DNA from: an uncultured bacterium
GTDB lineage: Bacteria > Planctomycetota > UBA1135 > GCA-002686595
Assembly: GCA_938075305.1 (NCBI GenBank)
Contig: CALJGV010000018.1
Coordinates: 1 to 63,775, forward strand
Length of the DNA stretch: 63,775 nt
Direction: 5' to 3'
Below are positions 36,862 through 46,119 of the stretch, piece after piece. The first letter of the stretch is position 1. Each line of letters opens with the position of its first letter. Below the pieces are notes generated by a model, which was not told where the DNA came from, did no database searches, and saw nothing but the letters and a program-made list of their open reading frames with translations. Made by a program: the position numbers and the translations under genes.

Positions 36862-36867
36862 AGCCTA
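36862..36867 (-). promoter_or_regulatory. Candidate -10 box (TAGGCT), leaderless-type spacing
   Basis: TAGGCT on the minus strand lies 6 nt before the symporter ATG. The 15-mer TAGGCTCGGGCCATG is identical to that at 60974-60988 before an unrelated gene, which argues for a functional motif rather than chance. Confidence 0.45.
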
Positions 36868-36932
36868 GCCAATCGCCAGTCCCCACGCCTGCGCGGAGAG
36901 AGGCCCGACGTCGATTCCGCGTCGGCCCCGGC

Positions 36933-38084
36933 TCACTCGCCGGTCAAGGCTGCTCGGGCGGCCCTGACCCGGGCGGCTGCCTGCTCGGCCGTCGGCGCCG
37001 TCGCGGAGAGGTGCCCCATCTTCCGCCCAGGCCGCGGCTCGGCCTTCCCATACAGGTGGAGCGAGACCTCAGGGATCGCCAGGGCCGCCGCGAAGTCCGG
37101 CGCTCCCGCGGACCACAGGTCGCCCAGGAGGTTCGACATCGCCGCCGGAGGCCCGACGCGCTCGCTGGACCCCAGGGGCAACCCCGCCACCGCGCGGACC
37201 TGCTGCTCGAACTGCGAGCAGCTGTGGGCGTCGATGGTGACGTGGCCCGAGTTGTGCGGGCGCGGGGCGATCTCGTTCACGAGGATCTCCCCGTCCGGTA
37301 GGCGGAAGAGCTCCACGCACAGGACCCCCACCACGTCGAATCCCTCGACGACGGCGCGCGCGATCCGCTCCACCTCCTGGGCCACCGCCGGCTCGAGCGC
37401 CGCCGGGCAGACCGTGACGTCGAGGATGTGGTTGGTGTGCTCGTTGGCGAAGGGTTCGTAGATGGCCACGTCGCCGCCCGCTCCCCGGGCGACAATGACC
37501 GAGATCTCCTCCTCGAAGGGCACGAGACCCTCAAGGACGCAGGGGACCTCCCCGAGCGCGGTCCAGGCCGCCGCGAGCTCGGAGCCGTCCGCGATTCGGG
37601 CCTGCCCCTTGCCGTCGTACCCGAAGCTGGAGGTCTTCAGGACCCCGGCGCCCGGGATCCGCTCACGCGCGGCCTCGAGGTCCGCCGCGCTGGCGATGGC
37701 GTGGAAGGGGGCCACCGGCAGGCCGATGCTCACCAGCCCTTGTTTCTCGCGCGTCCGGTCCTGCACGGTGTGCAGGAGCGACCCGTCGGGACGCACGAGG
37801 GTGTGCTTGACCGCGGTCGCGCCGGCGATCGCCGGGACGTTCTCGAACTCGAAGGTGACGGCGTCGACCTGGCGGGCGAAGGAGGCGACCGCCTCCTCGT
37901 CGTCGTACGCGCCTTGCACGGCCACGTCTGCGATCTGCGACGCGGGGCCGCCCACATCGTCGGAGTAGACGGCGAAGCGGTACCCCATCTGGCGGGCGGC
38001 GATGCCAAACATCCGCCCCAGCTGGCCACCTCCAAAGACGCCGAGGGTGCCCCCCGGCTCGACTCGAGCCTCAGCGCGGGTCAT
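36933..38084 (-). CDS. purK: N5-carboxyaminoimidazole ribonucleotide synthase
   Basis: A 383-residue ATP-grasp enzyme that makes N5-CAIR from AIR, bicarbonate and ATP in purine synthesis. [21 protein letters not shown] at the N-terminus, [52 protein letters not shown] and SQFEQQVRA are typical PurK signatures. The length is normal. It starts 3 nt after the purE stop, so the two are cotranscribed; PurE uses the product of this enzyme. Confidence 0.96.
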   Translation of the reverse strand: MTRAEARVEPGGTLGVFGGGQLGRMFGIAARQMGYRFAVYSDDVGGPASQIADVAVQGAYDDEEAVASFARQVDAVTFEFENVPAIAGATAVKHTLVRPDGSLLHTVQDRTREKQGLVSIGLPVAPFHAIASAADLEAARERIPGAGVLKTSSFGYDGKGQARIADGSELAAAWTALGEVPCVLEGLVPFEEEISVIVARGAGGDVAIYEPFANEHTNHILDVTVCPAALEPAVAQEVERIARAVVEGFDVVGVLCVELFRLPDGEILVNEIAPRPHNSGHVTIDAHSCSQFEQQVRAVAGLPLGSSERVGPPAAMSNLLGDLWSAGAPDFAAALAIPEVSLHLYGKAEPRPGRKMGHLSATAPTAEQAAARVRAARAALTGE

Positions 38085-38087
38085 CGT

Positions 38088-38636
38088 TCAGTCCAGGGGT
38101 GCGGAGAGGGCCGAGGCCGCGGCGTCGTCACCGAACGCCTGCAGTCGCTGCTCGACCTCCTGGTCGTGGGTCGAGAGGATCCGGAGGGCGAGGAGCGCGG
38201 CATTGCTCGCACCCGCGTCGCCGATGGCCAGGGTCCCCACCGGGACGCCCCGGGGCATCTGCACGATGGAGAGCAGCGAGTCGACACCGCTCAGGGCGCG
38301 GCTGCGGATCGGGACGCCGAGGACCGGGAGCGTGGTCCAGGCGGCGATCATCCCGGGGAGGTGCGCGGCTCCACCGGCCGCAGCGATGATCACCTCGACG
38401 CCGCGGTGACGGGCTCCCTCCGCGAACTCGCGGAGTCGATCCGGCGTCCTGTGGGCAGAGACGACCCCGTACTCGCAGGCGACCCCGAAGGTGTCCAGCA
38501 CCTCGACGGTCGCGCGCATGGTGGGCCAGTCGGAGGCGCTCCCGAAGACCACGCTGACCTTGGCGGCGCCAGAGGGCGCGGCGGTCAGGTCCTCGGGAAG
38601 CTGCTGGCTGAGGGTCGGGGTGTGATCTTCGGGCAT
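38088..38636 (-). CDS. purE: N5-carboxyaminoimidazole ribonucleotide mutase
   Basis: A 182-residue class I PurE that rearranges N5-CAIR to [81 protein letters not shown] are the expected substrate-binding blocks, with the catalytic His in SAHRTP. About 20 residues precede the core (Pro/Leu-rich), which is slightly longer than usual; the ORF is open further upstream, but the ATG used gives a sensible length. It is followed by purK. Confidence 0.96.
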   Translation of the reverse strand: MPEDHTPTLSQQLPEDLTAAPSGAAKVSVVFGSASDWPTMRATVEVLDTFGVACEYGVVSAHRTPDRLREFAEGARHRGVEVIIAAAGGAAHLPGMIAAWTTLPVLGVPIRSRALSGVDSLLSIVQMPRGVPVGTLAIGDAGASNAALLALRILSTHDQEVEQRLQAFGDDAAASALSAPLD

Positions 38637-38719
38637 CGGAGGGGGTCCTCGCGGAGACGATCGGGCCGCGCCGGGAAGCGGAAGAGAATAACGACCTCGC
38701 GCCCCCGTGTCCCCCCGGG

Positions 38720-38971
38720 TCACGCCGCGACGCCCGGGCCGGGCGGAATCGCCCTCCCAGGGGCCGCTTCGGCCTCCTTGAACCCATCTCCCAGGAGGCG
38801 TCGGAGGAGGCCGGCGCCCGCCTTGAGCCGGATCCCCAGCCGCTCCCCAGTGATCGGATCCTCCCAGGCCAGGTCCCTCGAGACCATCCGCGGCCCCGCC
38901 GGGTCGGCAGACCCGAGGCAGTCGATGGGAGGAACAGGGGCGGATAGGTGCGAGGTCGGAGAGCTTGGCAT
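38720..38971 (-). CDS. Possible small protein (83 aa), unknown
   Basis: An ORF of 83 codons lies between the rhodanese and purE genes on the same strand, in a stretch of about 415 bp that is otherwise without a gene. The middle part, [18 protein letters not shown] and [18 protein letters not shown], has a normal amino-acid mix and the high third-position GC of its neighbours, whereas the ends are Pro/Ala-rich. The Met at codon 29 is an alternative start. No Shine-Dalgarno or known family is visible, so it may be chance. Confidence 0.35.
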   Translation of the reverse strand: MPSSPTSHLSAPVPPIDCLGSADPAGPRMVSRDLAWEDPITGERLGIRLKAGAGLLRRLLGDGFKEAEAAPGRAIPPGPGVAA

Positions 38972-39051
38972 CGTTGGGTTTCCAGGGTCGTGGTCCGCTC
39001 CCTTGTTGGGAGATGGACCCCGGCCCTTTCACCGCCTGGAGCGCCTGCCCC

Positions 39052-39381
39052 CTAGTAGCGCGCCATGGCGGGATCCACGTCCCGCGCCCAGCGCTCCACC
39101 CCGCCCGTCAGGTTGAGCAGCCGCTCGAAGCCGATGCCCGAGAGGCCGGCAGCGGCGTTGGCGCTGCGGATGCCGTGGTGGCAGATGCACACGATCTCGG
39201 CCTCGGGGTCGAGCTCGTGGTGCCGCACGCTCAGCTCCCCCAGGGGGATGTGCGTCACGCCCGGGATCGCACAGATCGCGAGTTCCTCGGGCTCACGGAC
39301 GTCGAGGAGGACGAGGTCCTCCCCCGCGTCGAGCCGAGCCTTCAGGTCCGTCGCCGAGATCGGAGAGATCAATCCATCCAT
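39052..39381 (-). CDS. Rhodanese-like domain protein
   Basis: A 109-residue single rhodanese domain. The active-site loop is CHHGIRS, with the catalytic Cys of the persulfide-forming CxxGxR motif. [27 protein letters not shown] and the [18 protein letters not shown] ending are typical of GlpE/ThiI-type sulfurtransferase domains. It is a probable cytoplasmic sulfur carrier or transferase with unknown acceptor. It begins 12 nt after the phosphodiesterase stop, on the same strand. Confidence 0.92.
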   Translation of the reverse strand: MDGLISPISATDLKARLDAGEDLVLLDVREPEELAICAIPGVTHIPLGELSVRHHELDPEAEIVCICHHGIRSANAAAGLSGIGFERLLNLTGGVERWARDVDPAMARY

Positions 39382-39393
39382 GGTGTCCGCCCC

Positions 39394-41880
39394 TCAGTCG
39401 AAGGCGAGGGCGGGGCGGTCCAGGTCGGCGGGGATCGGAGCCCCGAGCCTCGAGAGCACCGTGGGCGCGATGTCCATCACCGAGAAGGTCCCGTCCTCAC
39501 TGGACACCTTCCGGCTACAGAAGAAGATCCCGGTGACCACGTTCGGGTCGTTCGAGGCGTGGTCGCCGGACCAGAGGTTGGTGTTGTCGCTGTATGTGGG
39601 CTTGGGCACGACGGCGTCGGAGTCATCGCGGGTGACCGGGAGCCCGCCGCCCACCGTCGACCAGGAGACCCGATAGAACTCGGCGAACCCGAGCATCAGG
39701 TCGGAGCAGGGGTAGTCCTTCGTCCCCCACGCGATCGGTCCCTCGTACACGTCCTGGATGATCGTCGCGCTGGACCCCACCTTGCGGCCCTCGTCCTCGG
39801 CCGCCAGGAAGCGCTCCTGGATCGCCTCGAGCACGCCGCGGGCGTCCTCGCGCTTGACGATGCCGGCGGGCTCGCGGCCCTCGAGGTTGAGGAAGACCAT
39901 GCCCAGGCCGAGGCTGTAGGCCTGGGTCTTCGACCAGTCGATCGCAGCGAAGCCCCCAGCCGTGCTATCGAGCCCCTCCTTCAGGGTCAGGAAGCCCTCG
40001 CTCGCCAGCCAGTTGTTCACGTGCATTCCGCGCCGGTAGCTGGTGAACCCGTGGTCGGCGCAGAGCATCAGGGTGTCGTCGTCACGGAGCGCCCCCATGG
40101 CCTCCCCGACGATGCTGTCCATCTGGCGATAGATGGCGGGGATGGCGTCACGGAGCTCGATCTCCTCCCCGAAGAAGGTCACCTTGCGCGACGCCTCCTC
40201 GGCGTCGTACATGGGGTGCTCCGGGTCGTAGAACCGGTACATCATGTGCTGCACCCGGTCGGTCGTGCTGAAGACCGAGTAGAGCACTCTCCAGTCCTGG
40301 TCCTCGAGCATCCGCTGCATGAGCTTGCGGCGGAAGGTCATGGTGAACTCGACGTCCTCGAGGAAGACGGCGGGGTCAAGGAGCTCGTCCTTGATCTGGT
40401 TGGTCATGCAGCCCCAGCCGAGCGTCTCGAAGGTCGAGCCGATCCCCTGGGCGAGCTCCGCGGAGAAGCCGAGGGGGCTGCTCGTAGGCTGCCAGAAGGA
40501 CGGCTTGGCCGGGTCGAACTGGAGGGTGTCGATGTAAAGCTCGAACGGGTCATCGCCGAGGACGCGGGCGCGGGTCACCGCGGGCACCGACACCAGGGGG
40601 CTCAGTTCGAAGTCCATCTGGAAGAAGTCACTCCAGCCGTCGAGGGTGAGCGTCTGGGTCTGCGACCCGATCGTGATCTCCCAGGTGCCGTCCTCGGCGC
40701 CAGCCTCGACCCGCATCGGGACGGTTGCACGGTGCTTGTACTCCTTGCCCGCGCGGCCGGGTATCTGGCCCATCTCCGCGTAGGTCTTCTCGAGGTCCTC
40801 CTGCTCGTCCGCGAGGGCGCGGCTGGACTTGTAGTCTTGGGCCTCGGCGATCTCCTTCTCGAGCTCCGCCAGGCGGCGCCCGATGCGGTCCATCTCCACG
40901 AAGTTGAGCGGGCCGTAGATCGAGGTGTCGATGGCCGTGGCGCCACCGTCCTTGGGCTTCTTGAAGTCGACCCTGTAGATAATGCCCGTCCCCGAGTTCG
41001 AGGAGGAGGCGTCACCCTTGGGCGCGCGCCCCGAGGCGAGCGTGTCCGTCGTGTAGATGAACCAGTCTCCGTTGTACGACGTGCGCACGTCGGGGAGTCC
41101 GAGCCCGAAGAGGGTTCGGGCGCCCTCGGCGCCCGGGCGGTCGAAGGCGAGCGGCGCCTGCAGCGCGACCGACGGGTAGCCCGCGCGGGCGGCCTCCACC
41201 CAGAAGCCGTCCATCTGGACCTTGTTGGCGACGACGCCGGCGATCTCCTCGGGGAGCCCCTCCCCCGCCGTCCGGGTCGCGACCCCTGCCGCCGCACCAA
41301 GGAGCAGGCTGAGCAACAGCGAGACCATGGCGTTCGCCTTGATCGCCAGCTTGAGCAGCAGGAAGCCGATGAGGAACACGGCTCCGCCGATCATCATCGA
41401 GCGGTCGCCTCCCCCGAGGGCGGCCTGCACTCCGGTGGCGTCCATGTCCGCGACCGCGCGGGTCTCCGCCTCGACGTGGGCGAAGCCGGGCGAGATGAAC
41501 CCGCCATCGCTGATCGTTCGCTTGATGAAGCTGGGCACCCCGTTCTTCAGGGGGTTTGCCCCGGTGTTGATCGCCGCCCAGCCCGCGGCCGACTCCGCCG
41601 GATCGGTGGAGACCAGGGGCCCCGCGGACCCCATCGACCGCAGCTTCGCCATGTTGGGCAGCTCCCCGCTGTCCATCATCCGCTCCGTGGTCCGCCAGTC
41701 GGCGCCGTCGAAGCCCAGCACGAGCACGCGGCCGTCCGCGGCCGTGACGGGGGCCCCGGGCCCGTTGGTCACGCCAGCCGAGGCTGGCGCTGCGATCGCC
41801 GCGAGGGTGAGGATTGCGGCGCCGAAGAGACCACGTCGGAGGCCCGAAGGGACCGCGCGGAGGGAGTCGAGTTCAAACAT
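39394..41880 (-). CDS. Alkaline-phosphatase-superfamily phosphodiesterase with internal membrane segments
   Basis: An 828-residue protein of the type I phosphodiesterase/nucleotide pyrophosphatase group. A signal peptide-like start (about 15-35) is followed by VLVLGFDGADWR (metal Asp58) and the nucleophile region AESAAGWAAINTGANP (Ser97 candidate). Two hydrophobic helices (about 163-181 and 184-202) interrupt the fold, then a coiled-coil stretch lies near 340-370. Metal ligands reappear in STTDRVQHMMYRFYD and LMLCADHGFTSYRRGMHVNNWL. The catalytic part is thus probably extracytoplasmic and tethered to the membrane. The substrate is unknown. It is upstream of rhodanese and purEK genes on the same strand, and divergent from the next gene. 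Confidence 0.88.
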   Translation of the reverse strand: MFELDSLRAVPSGLRRGLFGAAILTLAAIAAPASAGVTNGPGAPVTAADGRVLVLGFDGADWRTTERMMDSGELPNMAKLRSMGSAGPLVSTDPAESAAGWAAINTGANPLKNGVPSFIKRTISDGGFISPGFAHVEAETRAVADMDATGVQAALGGGDRSMMIGGAVFLIGFLLLKLAIKANAMVSLLLSLLLGAAAGVATRTAGEGLPEEIAGVVANKVQMDGFWVEAARAGYPSVALQAPLAFDRPGAEGARTLFGLGLPDVRTSYNGDWFIYTTDTLASGRAPKGDASSSNSGTGIIYRVDFKKPKDGGATAIDTSIYGPLNFVEMDRIGRRLAELEKEIAEAQDYKSSRALADEQEDLEKTYAEMGQIPGRAGKEYKHRATVPMRVEAGAEDGTWEITIGSQTQTLTLDGWSDFFQMDFELSPLVSVPAVTRARVLGDDPFELYIDTLQFDPAKPSFWQPTSSPLGFSAELAQGIGSTFETLGWGCMTNQIKDELLDPAVFLEDVEFTMTFRRKLMQRMLEDQDWRVLYSVFSTTDRVQHMMYRFYDPEHPMYDAEEASRKVTFFGEEIELRDAIPAIYRQMDSIVGEAMGALRDDDTLMLCADHGFTSYRRGMHVNNWLASEGFLTLKEGLDSTAGGFAAIDWSKTQAYSLGLGMVFLNLEGREPAGIVKREDARGVLEAIQERFLAAEDEGRKVGSSATIIQDVYEGPIAWGTKDYPCSDLMLGFAEFYRVSWSTVGGGLPVTRDDSDAVVPKPTYSDNTNLWSGDHASNDPNVVTGIFFCSRKVSSEDGTFSVMDIAPTVLSRLGAPIPADLDRPALAFD

Positions 41881-41980
41881 GTTCGAGGAGAGTTGAGGCG
41901 CCTGGGAACGGAGCGCACTCGGTGGAGTCCGAGGCTAGTCTGTAGACCGGCAGAGGCGGAGCACGCTGCCAGAAAGGACC

Positions 41981-43159
41981 ATGATGGAATCGATGTCGAC
42001 CGGGAAGCGTACGGGCCATGAGGCCTTAATTGGGCGTTCGAAGCGTGGCTCCCACGGGCCGCCCATGCGGCACTCCGGCCGCGAGGGCTCGGCGGGGTCC
42101 GCATGGCTCCTCGCGCTGTTGCTCGTGATTATCGTGGCTGGCGCTGCGACGTGGAAGGGCCTCGCTGTCTTCGACGGTAGCGGCGAACAAGACCTGGCCC
42201 CGCGAGCCACGGCGAATGCCGTCGACGACGCGCCGCCCCTCGAGGCCGCCGAAGCGACGGAGGGGCCCCGCGTGATCTCCGGCGTCGAGGCTGGCCCCGC
42301 AGGCGCTTATGCGTCAATGGACCGCGTCTTCGAGGGGACAGGGACGATCTTCGGCGAGGTCCAGGTCGAGGCGGGGGTCCCCTACCCCGAGGCCTGGACG
42401 CTCACCCTCGAACCCTCGCGCGTCGCGAAGGGCAGGGAGAACGCCGTGACGAGGACGATCCAGTCAGAGCCTGGCCAGCGGGACTTCCAGCTGCGGGACC
42501 TGCCGATGGCTTCGTATCGGCTGAGCGTCGCCGCCGAAGGGCTCGTGGCCCGTCCCCAGGAGGTCGCGCTGTTCAAGCTCGCAGGGTACGAGCACATGCC
42601 GGGGGTCGACGTCGTCCACGTCACCTCTCGCCTCGTCCGCGTGGCCAGCGTGGAGGGGCGGATCCGGCAAGCCAGCGGTGACATGGCCGTCGACTTCCCC
42701 GTCTACCTGATCGACCGCAAGAATCCGAACGAGGGCCGCATGGAGGTCATGACGGACTCCGCGGGAGGCTTCAAGTTCTCCGACGTGTCGAGCGGCAACT
42801 GGATCCTTCGGACGGGACACCCCGTGCACTCCGCGACATCGCCGCAGCCCGTCCTGGTCCAGCTCACGCCCGTCGCGCTCGATGAGATTCTCCTGCCGCC
42901 GCTCGCCACCCTCGAGGTCGAGACGACGGACGCCTACGGACGGCCGTTCCCGGACGTGGAGCTCGTGGGCTACCTGCGCGGCAGCGGGAACGGATCATTC
43001 AGGGCCAAGACCGACGCCTATGGGCGGGCGACCATGCGCTACCTCGCTCCCGGCCCCTGGCGAGTCAATGCCACGGAAAAGCTGGAGGGTCTGAGCTGCA
43101 AGCTCGACGTGGCCCTGCTCGCCGGGGAGACCAAGATGAGCGCCATGAACATGCGCTGA
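41981..43159 (+). CDS. Membrane-anchored carboxypeptidase-regulatory-like domain protein
   Basis: A 392-residue protein with a basic N-terminus, one transmembrane helix (about 42-62, WLLALLLVIIVAGAATWKGL) and an extracytoplasmic part with three beta-sandwich repeats of the carboxypeptidase regulatory type. These are visible as IFGEVQVEAGVPYPEAWTL, ASVEGRIRQASGDMAVDFPV with SAGGFKFSDVSSGNWILR, and LEVETTDAYGRPFPDVELV with DAYGRATMRYLAPGPWRV. Such domains bind surface ligands or act as spacers; no enzyme is fused. A second ATG one codon on is equivalent. The gene is divergent from the phosphodiesterase gene and converges on the PLP enzyme, whose stop is 4 nt away. Confidence 0.82.
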   Translation: MMESMSTGKRTGHEALIGRSKRGSHGPPMRHSGREGSAGSAWLLALLLVIIVAGAATWKGLAVFDGSGEQDLAPRATANAVDDAPPLEAAEATEGPRVISGVEAGPAGAYASMDRVFEGTGTIFGEVQVEAGVPYPEAWTLTLEPSRVAKGRENAVTRTIQSEPGQRDFQLRDLPMASYRLSVAAEGLVARPQEVALFKLAGYEHMPGVDVVHVTSRLVRVASVEGRIRQASGDMAVDFPVYLIDRKNPNEGRMEVMTDSAGGFKFSDVSSGNWILRTGHPVHSATSPQPVLVQLTPVALDEILLPPLATLEVETTDAYGRPFPDVELVGYLRGSGNGSFRAKTDAYGRATMRYLAPGPWRVNATEKLEGLSCKLDVALLAGETKMSAMNMR

Positions 43160-43163
43160 GGGC

Positions 43164-44351
43164 TCAACCGGCGCCCAGCGCGCCAAGAAAGTCCGCGACC
43201 AGGTCGTCGGGGTGCTCGATCCCACAGGCCACGCGGATACAGCCCGGGCCGAAGCCGACGCCGAGGCGCTCCGCTTCCGAGAGCCCGGTGTGCGACATGA
43301 GGTGTGGGATGCTGACCAGGGTCTCCACTCCACCCAGGCTTGGCGCGTCGACCGCGAGCTGGAGCCGCGAGACGAAGGCGCGGGTCTCCTCGTCCCCCGC
43401 GGCGAGCTCGAAGGCGAGCATGCTCCCGTACAGCCCGTCCTTCAGCACGCGCGACGCGAGGCCGTGGCCGGGATCGTCAGCGAGGCCCGGATAGTGGACG
43501 CGGGTCACCTCCGCTCGCTCCTCGAGCGCCTGCGCGAGGGCCGAAGCCGCCCGGCATTGCGCGGCGACCCTTAGCCCGAGCGTCGAGAGGCTACGCCGGA
43601 GGAGCCAGGCCGCCGCCGGGTCGAGGATCGCGCCCGTGAGCTTTCGATAGCCGGCGACGCTCTCCATCCGTGCTGCGCTCCCGAGCACGACCCCTGCGGT
43701 CACGTCCGAGTGCCCGGCGAGGGCCTTGGTGGCGGAGTGGACCACGAGGTCCGCCCCGTGCTCCAGCGGGCGCTGAACGACGGGCGTCGCGAACGTGGAG
43801 TCGACCGACAGCAAGGCACCCGCACGGTGAGCTTGGTCGGCCAGGCGCGGCAGGTCGGCGACCGCCACCGCAGGATTCGAGATCCCCTCGACGTGGACCA
43901 GCCCTGCGCCCGCGTCGAGGGCCGCCGTGAGGTCTGCGGTGTCGCGGACATCGAAGAGGCTCACCTCGAAGCCGAGCGAGGTCAGCGCCTTCGAGAGGAG
44001 CGCGGTCGTCCCACCGTAGATCTGCCGCGCCAGCGCGATTCGTCCCCTCCCGTCGGGGAACACGTGCATGAGCATGGCGTGGATGGCGGCCATGCCGCTC
44101 GCGAACAACACCGCGCGCTCGGCCCCCTCGAGCGCCGCGAGCACCTCCTCGGCGTCGGCCGCGTTCGGCGCCCCGTAGCGCGAGTAGACCAGCGGCGTCT
44201 CCCAGTCTCCCGCGTCCGTGAGTTCGTGGACGGCCGGGTGCTGAAGGAACGTGGTCGCCCTGCGAATCGGGGGTGAGAGGTCGGGATCCTCCGGGGTGGG
44301 CCGGCGCCCTGCGTGGACGGCGAGGGTGGAGAAGTGAAGCGGCGGTGTCAT
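43164..44351 (-). CDS. Cystathionine gamma-synthase-like PLP enzyme
   Basis: A 395-residue Cys/Met metabolism PLP-dependent transferase. The PLP Lys209 lies in VVHSATKALAGHSDVTAGV; YSRYGAPN (57-63, normally YSRxxNP), GMAAIHAMLM, DIYGGT-like RQIYGGTT, and SVDSTFATPVVQRPLEHGAD are conserved. Family members are MetB, MetC, MetY or methionine gamma-lyase; the sequence alone does not separate these. The YSRYGAP variant is a little unusual. The start was set at the first Met giving the normal N-terminus THAVHAGRRP-like (LAVHAGRRPTPE); the ORF is open further upstream. It is divergent from the FabZ-like gene. Confidence 0.9.
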   Translation of the reverse strand: MTPPLHFSTLAVHAGRRPTPEDPDLSPPIRRATTFLQHPAVHELTDAGDWETPLVYSRYGAPNAADAEEVLAALEGAERAVLFASGMAAIHAMLMHVFPDGRGRIALARQIYGGTTALLSKALTSLGFEVSLFDVRDTADLTAALDAGAGLVHVEGISNPAVAVADLPRLADQAHRAGALLSVDSTFATPVVQRPLEHGADLVVHSATKALAGHSDVTAGVVLGSAARMESVAGYRKLTGAILDPAAAWLLRRSLSTLGLRVAAQCRAASALAQALEERAEVTRVHYPGLADDPGHGLASRVLKDGLYGSMLAFELAAGDEETRAFVSRLQLAVDAPSLGGVETLVSIPHLMSHTGLSEAERLGVGFGPGCIRVACGIEHPDDLVADFLGALGAG

Positions 44352-44547
44352 GGGGGTCCTACTCGGGTCTGTGCGGCGCCCCTCGGGGCGTGCCTCCGGC
44401 TCGCGTCCGCCGGGACCTGGGCTGGTCCCGGCGATTTGGAACGATACGCTCGACGCGGCTCCGTACCATTGTGGCCCAAAACACGGCCAGTCCCCGCGAC
44501 CGCCCGTGCAGAAGCCCGCCCCCTCCCGCCCATCCCCCATCACGCGC

Positions 44548-45048
44548 ATGTCCGTCCAGCAGATCCTCGACCTCGACAGCATCGACCGGACCCAGATCGC
44601 GGTCGACCGCGCGACCCTGGACCAGTATCTCGCCCAGCGGGGGACTTTCGCGGTGCTCGACCACCTCGCTCACGTGGACCAGGAGGCCGGGATCGCCGTG
44701 GGCGTCAAGGCCATCCGCAGCGACGACTGGTGGGCCCAGGACCACATCCCCGACAGGCCCATGTTCCCCGGGGCGCTGATGATCGAGACCGCGGCGCAGA
44801 TCGCCTCCTTCGACTACTCCAAGCACCGCGTCGAGGGTGACGACGAGCGCTTCGTGGGCTTCGGCGGCGTCGAGGATTGCCGCTTCCGCGGCGTGGTCGA
44901 GCCGCCGTGCACCATGTACCTCGCCGTGAGGCTCGAGCGCGCCGGGAGCCGGATGTTCAAGTATCGGGCCGAGGGCTACGTGGAGCGGGACGGGGTCCTG
45001 CAGCCCAAGCGAGTCTTCGAGGCGACCGTCATGGGCGTCCTGCTCTGA
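44548..45048 (+). CDS. FabZ-like 3-hydroxyacyl-ACP dehydratase family protein
   Basis: A 166-residue hotdog-fold protein. The catalytic His66 sits in QDHIPDRPMFPGALMIETAAQ (normally HFPGxPxMPGVLxxE) and the acidic partner Glu80 is in MIET. FGGVEDCRFRGVVEPPCTMYLAVRLER matches the latter half of FabZ. These enzymes dehydrate 3-hydroxyacyl-ACP in fatty-acid synthesis. The gene stands alone here, so it could be a specialised dehydratase rather than the housekeeping FabZ. The ORF is open 66 codons upstream, but the ATG used gives normal length; no Shine-Dalgarno is visible. Confidence 0.88.
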   Translation: MSVQQILDLDSIDRTQIAVDRATLDQYLAQRGTFAVLDHLAHVDQEAGIAVGVKAIRSDDWWAQDHIPDRPMFPGALMIETAAQIASFDYSKHRVEGDDERFVGFGGVEDCRFRGVVEPPCTMYLAVRLERAGSRMFKYRAEGYVERDGVLQPKRVFEATVMGVLL

Positions 45049-45073
45049 GCAGTCGCGCCCGCCGGGCACGCCC

Positions 45074-45910
45074 TCAGGAGAGCCCGGATCCAAAGGAGGG
45101 GGAAGTCGGCTTCGGCTCCGCGGCCTCCTCCTCCACGTCGTCCAGGATCGCCAGCACGTCGAGGCTCGCGCACCGGGCGCTGCCGACCTCTAGTAGCTCG
45201 CCGATCGACGGCTTGCTCATGCCACCCTCGCCGCTGATGGCCTCCTTCACGTAGGTCCCGGCCTGGGTCCGGATCGTCACGTCGAGGAAGAGCTCCTCCT
45301 CAGGATCCAGCTGGACGTCGAGCACCTCGATCCACCGCTCGCGAACCTTGTCCGCGCGGCGGTGCGCCACGCGGCTCGGGGTCTGCTGGGCGACCTCGTA
45401 GCGGCGCCCGATGAGGGACGCGACGGTCTCCTCGTCCGGCCGGCGATCCACCTCGACGCGGGCGCAGTACTCCTTGGCGAAGGTCCCTTCTTTCAGGAAA
45501 CGCACCCGGCCCTTCTGGGTCCAATGCAGGCCCCGCACCTCGAGGCGCCCCTCGTTACGGGAGTTGATCGTGGCCTCGATCTCCGCCAGGTCCACCTGAT
45601 GGTCCCGCGGGTCCACGAGCTCCATCACGAAGGGGCGCCCGTCGCCGAGCATCCGAACGTCGACGTCCTCGCGGCCCGCGCCGTGGAACTTGTGCTTGCG
45701 GGTCCCCGCAGCCTTGCCGAGGACCCAGCCAATCAGCTCTTGGACGGAGTCCTTGGTGAGCTTGCCGAAGCCCTCACACTTCTCGCACTTGCGGCGCCGC
45801 CGCGGGTGCCCCTTGCACTCAGGGCAGAAGAAGACCGTCTGGGGAAGGTCTCGGGAGTGCTTGAGATAGCGCCCCTCGACGTAGAGCTTGGCCTTGGGGG
45901 GCGTGTTCAT
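45074..45910 (-). CDS. Pus10-family tRNA pseudouridine synthase
   Basis: A 278-residue protein with the hallmarks of Pus10. CPEC (29-32) and CEKC (42-45) form a zinc ribbon. The catalytic block GAGREDVDVRMLGDGRPFVMEL (GRED at 79-82, Asp82 expected catalytic) is near-identical in style to archaeal and eukaryal Pus10. LHWTQKGRVRFLKEG precedes a C-terminal block AGTYVKEAISGEGGMSKPSIGELLE with CASLDVLAI. Pus10 makes Psi54/Psi55 in archaeal tRNAs. The usual N-terminal THUMP-like region is absent or very short. Substrate inferred. It is convergent with the FabZ-like gene. Pus10 in bacteria is uncommon to my knowledge, so lineage transfer is possible. Confidence 0.85.
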   Translation of the reverse strand: MNTPPKAKLYVEGRYLKHSRDLPQTVFFCPECKGHPRRRRKCEKCEGFGKLTKDSVQELIGWVLGKAAGTRKHKFHGAGREDVDVRMLGDGRPFVMELVDPRDHQVDLAEIEATINSRNEGRLEVRGLHWTQKGRVRFLKEGTFAKEYCARVEVDRRPDEETVASLIGRRYEVAQQTPSRVAHRRADKVRERWIEVLDVQLDPEEELFLDVTIRTQAGTYVKEAISGEGGMSKPSIGELLEVGSARCASLDVLAILDDVEEEAAEPKPTSPSFGSGLS

Positions 45911-46105
45911 GGTGTGGTGCGCGTGGTGCCCGGCTCGGCGCCTCGGTTGGGGGCCTCGGTCAGGGGCCTCGGCAAGGAGCCTTGGTTTCGCGGCGCGACA
46001 CTATACGGCCTCCCCTGGCTGCGCCGCGCCCCCCTGGCCCCCCTCCCCGAATCCTGGGCGCAAATCCTCCACGCCCCGCCCCTTCGCCTCGGCCCTGGGG
46101 CCGCG

Positions 46106-46111
46106 TACAGT
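46106..46111 (+). promoter_or_regulatory. Candidate -10 box (TACAGT)
   Basis: TACAGT is 8 nt before the lgt ATG and no Shine-Dalgarno intervenes; another example of the TAnnnT-near-ATG pattern. Confidence 0.35.
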
Positions 46112-46119
46112 GCTCCGCC

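Noticed and set aside
38965..42021. A 1018-codon plus-strand ORF opposite the phosphodiesterase gene.
   Set aside because: It is antisense to a clearly conserved enzyme, with no recognisable motif and His/Arg/Asp-rich shadow composition typical of GC-rich genomes.
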